The notes under the pieces were generated by a model that saw only the letters and a list, made by a program, of their open reading frames with translations, was not told where the DNA came from and did no database searches. A stretch of 64,000 bases of DNA from Vibrio profundi (GTDB taxonomy: Bacteria; Pseudomonadota; Gammaproteobacteria; Enterobacterales; Vibrionaceae), in NCBI RefSeq assembly GCF_005281835.1, contig NZ_RZIS01000003.1, forward strand, positions 310,001 through 374,000, in the 5' to 3' direction. The translations under genes were made by a program, and so were the position numbers. The stretch's first letter is position 1. Each line of letters begins with the position of its first letter. Shown in pieces: positions 58,631 through 64,000 of the stretch.

Positions 58631-59200
58631 ATGAGAAAGATTATTTTATTTACTGTGGTGTTGCTTTTTGTTGGTTGTAGCAGCTTAGGGAAGCCAGACC
58701 AGACAGCGGCAACAGTACAACAATCACTCGAAGAGATATCGAGTCTATTGAGTAATATCAATAAGCAATTGTCAGGGGAAACAGAGCTGGAAATTGATGA
58801 AGCAACTATTACTCTGATAGCTCATGGAACGAAATCTGTTGGCGGCGGTTTTGAAGTGGTTAGTTCCGGTAACTTGAAAAGTAACTCATCTAATATAGTG
58901 AGGCTGGCTTTTACAGTTGAACCTACAACTAAGGTGCTTGGGGAAAAAAAGGTAGATGAAGATATTGTATATATTGTTTCGCACTTGGCTGAAGCGGTAA
59001 AAGTAATCTCCAAAAATCAAGATACTGACTTAAAATCGCTCGTAGTTGAAATGGGGATGAGCATTTCAACTGATAAATCAGGCGGAATTAACATCGAGTT
59101 CTTTGGGATTGGGTTAAATGCAGAAGCCAATGAATCTAACTCTTTAGGCAATAGTATCAAGATTAAGCTTGTACAAGTGAACAAAAAACAAGAAATTTAA
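58631..59200 (+). CDS. Cassette lipoprotein of unknown function
   Basis: 189 residues from ATG 58631, after the strong site AAGGAGGGG. The signal ends in VGCSS, a lipobox with Cys16. The mature part has an amphipathic helix (about residues 20-50) and then beta-rich sequence with repeated EINIEFFGIGL-like strands. An echo of the trypco2 pattern (a helix before short strands) is seen but is too weak to name. The envelope location is the only firm statement. Confidence 0.65.
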   Translation: MRKIILFTVVLLFVGCSSLGKPDQTAATVQQSLEEISSLLSNINKQLSGETELEIDEATITLIAHGTKSVGGGFEVVSSGNLKSNSSNIVRLAFTVEPTTKVLGEKKVDEDIVYIVSHLAEAVKVISKNQDTDLKSLVVEMGMSISTDKSGGINIEFFGIGLNAEANESNSLGNSIKIKLVQVNKKQEI

Positions 59201-59305
59201 AAGTGATTCGCAACGCTCGGTGCCTTAAACCCAAGTCAGTTTAGTGCTTATAGCATAATGGGTTAGGTAAGGTGTCAGCGTTGTTCACACTTGATTGGGC
59301 GTTAT
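59198..59305 (+). other. attC site 5
   Basis: Starts TAAAAGTGATTCGCAACGCT. The right half, AGCGTTGTTCACAC, pairs with it, and the site ends GATTGGGCGTTATG. Confidence 0.7.
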
Positions 59306-59320
59306 GTAGTTGGAGGAAAT

Positions 59321-59809
59321 ATGATCCGGGAAGCAAAAAAGGACGACTGCATGAAACTAGCAGCATTGTCTATAAAAGTCTGGTTGGACACGTATGCGAC
59401 AGACGGAATTAAAGATGAATACGCTCAATATGTTTTGTCTACTTTTACCCAAGCCTATTTTGCCGAGTTATTAAATACTCCCCAATTCCGTTTGTTAGTA
59501 AGTGAAGAGAATCAAGCGCTTCAAGGTTATGTTTTGCTCAATTTAGAATCTTATTATGAGTCACCATTGAGTGGTTTTGAGATCGAAAAGCTCTATGTGG
59601 ATCAAACTTTAAAGGGGCGGGGTTTAGGTCGAAAGCTTTTAGACGAAGTGGAGAGCCGGTTTGGTAAGAGGTATTGGCTTTACACTTGGGTTGAAAATGA
59701 ATCCAACGGTTTTTATGAACATCTGGGTTTTAAGAAGGTTGGGCTTCTTAGCTTTGAATTTGCGGGGGCGAAAATAGACAATAATGTGTACCAGTCAGTA
59801 CACACATGA
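59321..59809 (+). CDS. Cassette protein: GNAT acetyltransferase
   Basis: 162 residues from ATG 59321 (after TGGAGGAAAT). The acetyl-CoA-binding motif A is LYVDQTLKGRGLGRKLLDEVE (about residues 91-111), with the GRGLGRK loop. The N-terminus MIREAKKDDCMKLAALSI is typical of RimI-like GNATs, and the C-terminal NGFYEHLGFKKVG is the usual last strand. The acceptor is unknown. GNATs are among the commonest integron cassette genes. Confidence 0.88.
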   Translation: MIREAKKDDCMKLAALSIKVWLDTYATDGIKDEYAQYVLSTFTQAYFAELLNTPQFRLLVSEENQALQGYVLLNLESYYESPLSGFEIEKLYVDQTLKGRGLGRKLLDEVESRFGKRYWLYTWVENESNGFYEHLGFKKVGLLSFEFAGAKIDNNVYQSVHT

Positions 59810-59880
59810 CAAATTGTTCAAGAGTGATTCGACACGAGTGGTATTTTTACTATGCGTTAGCTTTCTAAAGAATCACCATC
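59810..59880 (+). other. Left half of an attC-like site
   Basis: TGACAAATTGTTCAAGAGTG follows the GNAT stop, then TTCGACACGAGTGGTATTTTTACTA. This is a VCR-type left half. No matching right half with a GCGTTAG core is seen before the next gene, so the site looks truncated. Confidence 0.5.
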
Positions 59881-59990
59881 GATTTTTTGCGATTGCTGAT
59901 GCCGAGGAATTATAGGAAGCTGGGACTCTAGTCTCTGATTCTGTAAATTGGTGGAATAAATGCTTAAACCACCAATTTGTATGTGTCGGT

Positions 59991-60278
59991 TCATTTACGT
60001 AGCTTAGTTAAACGCTTTTCCACTTCTTTTTTCTCCCAGTCATTCCCTAAAAAGTTAAATATCTCAAATGCATTGATTGCATGTGAAACCACAAACATTC
60101 CCCAGCCTAAAGCTGGATAAATAGCCCAAACTTCCTCAGTGCCAGTTACGAAATTAATGACAAATAATAGGCATATTACCGATAGGTATTTGGTTAAGTG
60201 CGCGTAAAACTCTTTTATCTTTTGAACTTGAGCTATTACTTGTTCTTGCTGATTGGTCGTGTGCATTGTTTTATCCAT
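59991..60278 (-). CDS. 2TM domain protein (cassette, inverted)
   Basis: Minus-strand gene, the only one in the array. I start at the ATG at 60278 (95 residues) because AAAAGGA lies seven bases upstream. The 2TM pattern is clear: FYAHLTKYLSVICLLFVINF (helix 1), then WAIYPALGWGMFVVSHAI (helix 2) and the NDWEKKEVEKRL end. The function of 2TM proteins is mostly unknown; some accompany sensor kinases. Opposite orientation means it needs its own promoter. Confidence 0.8.
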   Translation of the reverse strand: MDKTMHTTNQQEQVIAQVQKIKEFYAHLTKYLSVICLLFVINFVTGTEEVWAIYPALGWGMFVVSHAINAFEIFNFLGNDWEKKEVEKRLTKLRK

Positions 60279-60474
60279 TTTACGGTCCTTTTCTTTCATC
60301 TGATACAGAGAATAATAAATGTAGTTATGGGTGCCGGGGTTTCTTTGCGACGAAATGTTGTAAAGGGGGAGTGAAGTGTCGATAACTAGGATAAAGTGTT
60401 TAGGCCTGAGGAATACGAACCAAAAGTAGCGTTCTTGAGTTTGTCATTCCTCTGGGGCTACAAGCCCATAAATA

Positions 60475-60575
60475 GGGGCTTAAACTGCTTGGTGTCACAG
60501 TTTTCGTTAAGTGCGTATATCACAATAATTTGGTTCAAGGGGATGGCGTCTTTCGAGCCTTAATATGGTGTTAGC
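60475..60575 (+). other. Possible attC site before the isochorismatase gene
   Basis: GGGGCTTAAACTG at the left and GAGCCTTAATATGGTGTTAGC at the right could pair, and the end GGTGTTAGC is one base from GGCGTTAGC. The inner arms are weak, so the call is tentative. Confidence 0.35.
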
Positions 60576-60592
60576 GTTTCAGGGAGGTTATC

Positions 60593-61150
60593 GTGACCAA
60601 ATTGCTACTAGTTATTGATATGCAAGAGGACTTTTTCCAGCAAGGTAGACTCGCTGAAAAAAGAACGGAATTTACTCGCTCATTGAACGAGTTGGTACAC
60701 GCATTTCGTCGAGAAAGTCAGAAGATTATTTGGGTGCGCCAAGTTTTTAAAGAGGACTTGTCAGATACCTATTTAGCGTTACGGCAATCGAGTGAAAAAT
60801 GGACTATTGAAGGTACTACTGGCTGCGAACTATTAAGTGAATTGTCTCGACATCCGGAAGAGCATGAAGTTATCAAAAAGCGCTATAGCGCTTTCTTTGA
60901 AACAGACCTTGATAACATCATAAATGAAATATCACCTAATGAAATTGTAATTGCAGGTGTCAATACTCATGCCTGCGTGAGAGTCACCGCTATCGATGCA
61001 TATCAACGCGACTACCATTTATTATTGGCTAAAGAGTGCATCGATTCATATGATCAAGGTTGTCATGATGAATCATTTGGATACATGGTAAATAGTGGCA
61101 TCGGAATTCCATTATCCAACACTGAGATTATCGATAGATTGAAAAGCTAA
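60593..61150 (+). CDS. Cassette protein: isochorismatase-like hydrolase
   Basis: A 185-residue cysteine hydrolase of the isochorismatase/nicotinamidase superfamily, from a GTG start after GGGAGG. The catalytic Asp is in LLVIDMQEDFF (residues about 4-14), the Lys in EVIKKRYSAFFET (about 103) and the nucleophile Cys in VIAGVNTHACVRVTAIDAY (about 127). All three are present. The substrate is unknown. Such hydrolases are common in Vibrio cassettes. Confidence 0.87.
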   Translation: MTKLLLVIDMQEDFFQQGRLAEKRTEFTRSLNELVHAFRRESQKIIWVRQVFKEDLSDTYLALRQSSEKWTIEGTTGCELLSELSRHPEEHEVIKKRYSAFFETDLDNIINEISPNEIVIAGVNTHACVRVTAIDAYQRDYHLLLAKECIDSYDQGCHDESFGYMVNSGIGIPLSNTEIIDRLKS

Positions 61151-61275
61151 CAATAAAACTAAGAGTGATTCACAACGCGTGGCGCTTTGACTTCAAGTGA
61201 ATATAGTATTTGACTTAGGTAGCGGTAGCGGTAGCGGTAGCGGTAGCGTTATCCACACTTTAATTTAGCGTTAAA
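61147..61275 (+). other. attC site 6 carrying a GGTAGC microsatellite
   Basis: Starts CTAACAATAAAACTAAGAGTG with the motif GTGATTCACAACGC (61165-61178). The right part ends TTTAGCGTTAAA with the core GTTAAAT matching GTTRRRY. Five exact GGTAGC copies lie inside, lengthening the loop. Confidence 0.7.
61218..61247 (+). repeat. Five tandem copies of GGTAGC
   Basis: Perfect hexamer repeats directly before GTTATCC in attC site 6. The copy number may vary between strains by slippage. Confidence 0.95.
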
Positions 61276-61302
61276 TTTTAATTGGTATAAGAGGAGTCAA
61301 AA

Positions 61303-61758
61303 ATGGAACATTGGCCAAAACCAAGAGAAATCGTTAGAAGCGGAAACTTTCCGTATATATTCAAAATATCTGATGACTTTGACTATCAAACGGAATGGAA
61401 GCTTGAAGAACCTTTTGACTCCAAGTGGTTAAGAATTTCAATCGATGGGTTAGTGACGGTAAAGGCAAACGAAAATGGTTATAGTTGGGATGGTTGCACG
61501 CCCAAGGTGAGCGTTCTAAATTTATTTATTCTTGGTGTCCCAGACGGACACGTAAACTATAGAACAATGAAACCGTATACTTACGATGCGTCTTTAGTCC
61601 ATGATGCCTTATATCAATATCTAGATACAGTACCAATATCTAAAGCCGAAATAGACTTGCTGTTTCTTGAGATGCTAGGTGATTTTAAGCTAAGAAAACT
61701 GTACTACTTCTTCGTCACTAAGTTTGGCGGGAAAAATGTTGTACAAAAGGGAATTTAG
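61303..61758 (+). CDS. Cassette protein: DUF1353 family
   Basis: A 151-residue protein with ATG after AGGAGTC. It matches the DUF1353 pattern: YSWDGCTPK (residues about 64-72), the DASLVHDALYQY histidine helix (about 95-106), and the KAEIDLLFLEMLG helix. Phage-tail and cassette versions are known. The His-Asp-rich centre suggests a hydrolase or metal site, unproven. Confidence 0.75.
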   Translation: MEHWPKPREIVRSGNFPYIFKISDDFDYQTEWKLEEPFDSKWLRISIDGLVTVKANENGYSWDGCTPKVSVLNLFILGVPDGHVNYRTMKPYTYDASLVHDALYQYLDTVPISKAEIDLLFLEMLGDFKLRKLYYFFVTKFGGKNVVQKGI

Positions 61759-61866
61759 CAAAGCGTTCGAAACGCGCTTTCAGTACTGGCGTAGCAGCGA
61801 AAAATCAAAGTTCAGGTAATTTTGAGTTGTATTGTAGTGTTGCTAGCTCTTAAAACGGCGTCAGGG
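61756..61866 (+). other. attC-like site 7
   Basis: TAGCAAAGCGTTCGAAACGC at the left and GTTGCTAGCTCTTAAAACGG at the right, ending GGCGTCAGGG. The core GTCAGGG has a C in place of T at the third base of GTTRRRY. Confidence 0.5.
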
Positions 61867-61891
61867 TGTATCGATAATAAGGGCATGTAGC

Positions 61892-62206
61892 TTGAAAGTT
61901 CAGCTTGGTATCGTTTTAGCCTTGGTTGTTGCTATAACCGCTTCTGCCGTTGCTGATGAGTTAGATTTTTCTCAGTTTAAAGGTAAATCCTACGATGCGG
62001 TGAAGCATGATTCTTTTTTAGCTAAAGGGTGGGAGATTGTGCCTAACGAAGAGGACGAAAGTTCTTTCAGTAGGCAATACCCCGAGGTTACATGTGGTTC
62101 AGGCTCAATGGAAATTTGTTCTGTAGGCTCTCGTCACGAACATCATTCAGTGGCTTTTGTTGTCATCGGTTTTAGTGATGAGCTAATTGTTTCTGAGGAA
62201 TACTAA
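61892..62206 (+). CDS. Cassette protein: small exported protein (104 aa)
   Basis: Starts at TTG 61892. A signal peptide (cut after VAD or SAVA near residue 20-22) is followed by an 80-residue mature part with two cysteines (CGSGSMEIC) that could form one disulfide and a terminal beta segment HHSVAFVVIGFS. No family is recognised. No attC site is seen after it; a terminator follows instead, so this may be the last, fixed cassette. Confidence 0.6.
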   Translation: MKVQLGIVLALVVAITASAVADELDFSQFKGKSYDAVKHDSFLAKGWEIVPNEEDESSFSRQYPEVTCGSGSMEICSVGSRHEHHSVAFVVIGFSDELIVSEEY

Positions 62207-62239
62207 ATCTGTCTTTAATAAACGGGTTAAAACAGGTTT

Positions 62240-62268
62240 CCAGCGATTGTTTTAATCGCTGGATTTTT
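62240..62268. terminator. Terminator at the right edge of the array
   Basis: CCAGCGATT-gtttt-AATCGCTGGATTTTT. Confidence 0.8.
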
Positions 62269-62375
62269 CATGCCCAAAACTGCGTTTCGTAAAAACGAAT
62301 GCTGAGCTGTTTAGGTGCCAACAGCGTTAATACGTAATTTAAGTTGATCTAATCAGTATTCTTAAGCGTAAGGAC

Positions 62376-63173
62376 TTATGAAATAAAGCTGTAGTGACCG
62401 ATTTGTTCGTACAGTAGTTTACCTGTCATCACGACCGTTACTGAGATGAATATTGGTCGGACTAAAGTATCGCCTTTTGAAATTACCATTTTGCTGCCAA
62501 CCAAAGACCCAATGATTTGCCCCAGCCCCATGATTAATCCCACTGCATAATTCACATGGCCGACTGACATAAACAATAACAACGAAGCGATATTGCCCAT
62601 TAGATTGAGTGGCTTCGTCATAATGGTGGCTTGTTTGGCTGTGTAGCCAAGTAAGGCGACAAATGCGACCATCCAGATAGATCCAGTACCAGGCCCGAAG
62701 AACCCATTGTAAAATCCGATACTTAACCCACCGAAAATCATGAACTGCTTAACAGACAGTGTGGCTTCTGATGCTGAGGTGCTTTTCAATCGTTTAGAGA
62801 ATATTGAATATACCGTTATTGCCACCATCAAAATTGGTAACAAGACTTCCAGTACTTCTTTGTCGAGTAGGTTTACCGAGAAAGCACCGACAGAGGCGCC
62901 TATTGCAGTAAAAGCCAACCCAATAAGTAAACCTTGAGTATTCATCTGCTTGGTGAGGAAGAAGGTAATTGAAGTTGTAAGTTCACCAATCACGGCTTGC
63001 AGTCGGTTAGTACCTAGAACCGTCATAGGTGACATTCCCGATAGCATAAGGCTAGGGACGGTGATCAGCCCACCACCACCTGCAATCGCATCTACAGCGC
63101 CCGCAATGATCGAGATACAAAACAGCATGATTAATAACTCGCTACCTAATGCTGACCCAAACAAACTTTCCAT
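62376..63173 (-). CDS. TSUP (TauE/SafE) family permease
   Basis: Inner-membrane permease of 265 residues from the ATG at 63173 (AGGA eight bases upstream); an upstream in-frame ATG adds 15 residues. Two TSUP halves show the GAVDAIAGGGGLITVPSL and FYNGFFGPGTGSIW motifs, and about eight hydrophobic helices. Relatives export or import sulfite, sulfonates or other small anions; the substrate is unknown. It is divergent from a LysR gene. Confidence 0.85.
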   Translation of the reverse strand: MESLFGSALGSELLIMLFCISIIAGAVDAIAGGGGLITVPSLMLSGMSPMTVLGTNRLQAVIGELTTSITFFLTKQMNTQGLLIGLAFTAIGASVGAFSVNLLDKEVLEVLLPILMVAITVYSIFSKRLKSTSASEATLSVKQFMIFGGLSIGFYNGFFGPGTGSIWMVAFVALLGYTAKQATIMTKPLNLMGNIASLLLFMSVGHVNYAVGLIMGLGQIIGSLVGSKMVISKGDTLVRPIFISVTVVMTGKLLYEQIGHYSFIS

Positions 63174-63274
63174 TCTTGTATTCCTACTCAATAAAACAAT
63201 TGAGCGTATTTGTAACATTGATGTGTATGTAGTTAAATTAACGGAAAGTTACTCTATCATTTAGGTAAAACTTA

Positions 63275-64000
63275 ATGCTTACCTCTCAAGAGATTGAATT
63301 TTTCGTTAATGTTGCGTCGAGTAAGTCGTTAGCCGCCGCAGCGCGCAAAATGGATGTCACACCTCCTAGTGTTTCACAAAGGCTACAGTTAATTGAAAAG
63401 AAGCTAGAAACGACTTTGGTCGAGCGTAGTTCTAGGGCGATTTCTCTGACTGCTGAAGGGGAAACGTTAGCCAAACGTGGAAGAGTTTTACTCAATGAAC
63501 TTATGTCTCTAGAAGAGGATATATCCGCCACTAAAGAATCAATATCGGGATTACTCCGTATTACCTCGCCGATAGGTTTGGCTATTCAGCATATCGGGCC
63601 GATTGTTTCTGAGTTCCAGTTGCAGTACCCGCATATAAAGGTAGAGCTTGAGGTGTCTGACGCGCCAAAATGGCAAACACATAACAGCCCAGATCTAATG
63701 CTCTATATTGGCCATCTACAAGATTCGAATTTGAAGCGAGTGAAACTCAGATCCAACAGAAGAATGTTGTTGGCCGCTCCAAAGTACTTAAAATCGGCGC
63801 CGCCACTTAACCATCCGAATGATTTGGTCAATCATCGTTGCATCGTGCTTCGGGAAAATGATGAAGATGCAACGATGTGGCGCTTCCTTGATGAACAGGC
63901 CAATCAAACGTGTAGCGTAAGAGTTAAAGCCGCGCTATCTAGCAATGTTGGGCAAGTAATTAAAGATTGGTGTATCGCAGGCGGAGGAGTGATGCGGCGC
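63275..64000 (+). CDS. LysR-family transcriptional regulator (partial)
   Basis: Open to the window end, 242 residues, C-terminal part missing. The N-terminal winged helix (residues 1-60) reads MLTSQEIEFFVNVASSKSLA onward with TPPSVSQRLQLIEKKLETTL and RSSRAISLTAEG, the LysR signature. The co-inducer domain starts near 90. It is divergent from the TSUP gene, a pairing that often means local control. Confidence 0.9.
   Translation, partial: MLTSQEIEFFVNVASSKSLAAAARKMDVTPPSVSQRLQLIEKKLETTLVERSSRAISLTAEGETLAKRGRVLLNELMSLEEDISATKESISGLLRITSPIGLAIQHIGPIVSEFQLQYPHIKVELEVSDAPKWQTHNSPDLMLYIGHLQDSNLKRVKLRSNRRMLLAAPKYLKSAPPLNHPNDLVNHRCIVLRENDEDATMWRFLDEQANQTCSVRVKAALSSNVGQVIKDWCIAGGGVMRR

Larger units (their letters stand above)
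56381..62206 (+). mobile_element. Integrase-less integron cassette array (CALIN-like)
   Basis: About ten short, functionally unrelated genes, nine of them on the plus strand, are spaced by imperfect palindromes of roughly 90-130 bases ending in GTTAGG/GTTATG/GTTAAA cores. The word GTGATTCGCAACGC or a close variant recurs at 57298, 57817, 59203, 59824 and 61165, always just after a stop codon. This is the layout of Vibrio integron cassettes with VCR-like attC sites. No IntI gene is in the window, and the flanks are ordinary metabolic genes. Confidence 0.8.

Noticed and set aside
61218..61247. GGTAGC repeats as a CRISPR-like or minisatellite array
   Set aside because: Six-base units with no spacers are a simple microsatellite, not a CRISPR array.

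Overview
The window reads as a chromosomal segment of a Vibrio-type gammaproteobacterium (Vibrionaceae). The grounds are the gene content and order (vct/fat-type siderophore import cluster, phaB-phaA-phaP-phaC, napFDABC plus narQP, a DUF3069 protein, a YggL protein) and a run of integron cassettes whose attC sites resemble the Vibrio repeats known as VCRs. The mix of accessory metabolism would suit the second Vibrio chromosome, but that is inference. I see no rRNA, tRNA, CRISPR array, prophage or intact insertion sequence.

Layout. 1-7.5 kb: catecholate-type siderophore uptake, with a periplasmic binding protein, two FecCD permeases, an ATPase, a convergent AraC regulator, a TonB-dependent receptor and a DUF2218 protein. 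Fur-box-like sites precede both the binding protein and the receptor. 7.7-18.4 kb: a chemoreceptor, a D,D-carboxypeptidase, two tandem PhoX-family Tat lipoproteins, YggL, a DUF3069 protein, an EamA exporter divergent from an Lrp-type regulator, and small orphans. 18.6-20 kb: two exported or anchored proteins of unknown function. 20.5-24.8 kb: the polyhydroxyalkanoate operon phaBAPC. 24.9-32.1 kb: the periplasmic nitrate reductase operon on the minus strand, ending in a 45-residue membrane protein, divergent from the nitrate sensor/regulator pair narQP. The shared control region holds FNR-like and NarP-like sites. 32.2-40.3 kb: housekeeping genes (FAD dehydrogenase, seven-iron ferredoxin, SpoU-type rRNA methyltransferase, Tas-like reductase, PepT, DM13 protein, MscS channel, dCMP-type deaminase). 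40.6-44.9 kb: an RND efflux pair. 45.2-48.1 kb: a MaoC hydratase, an orphan phosphate-binding protein, an unknown protein and an AraC regulator. 48.2-56 kb: RNase II divergent from the DEAD-box helicase DeaD, a GGDEF-EAL protein and a second-type acetate kinase gene with a perfect FNR palindrome upstream.

56.4-62.2 kb is the accessory part: about ten small unrelated genes, nearly all on the plus strand, separated by about 100-base imperfect palindromes that end in GCGTTAG-like cores and often carry the motif GTGATTCGCAACGC. This is a short cassette array with no integrase in the window. Several attC sites look decayed. Beyond it lie a TSUP (TauE/SafE) permease and a divergent LysR regulator cut by the window end.

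Functional threads: iron scavenging under Fur; anaerobic respiration and fermentation (nap, narQP, ackA with FNR sites); carbon storage (PHA operon); envelope and efflux functions. The most unusual parts are the integrase-less array, the duplicated PhoX genes and the small protein that closes the nap operon.
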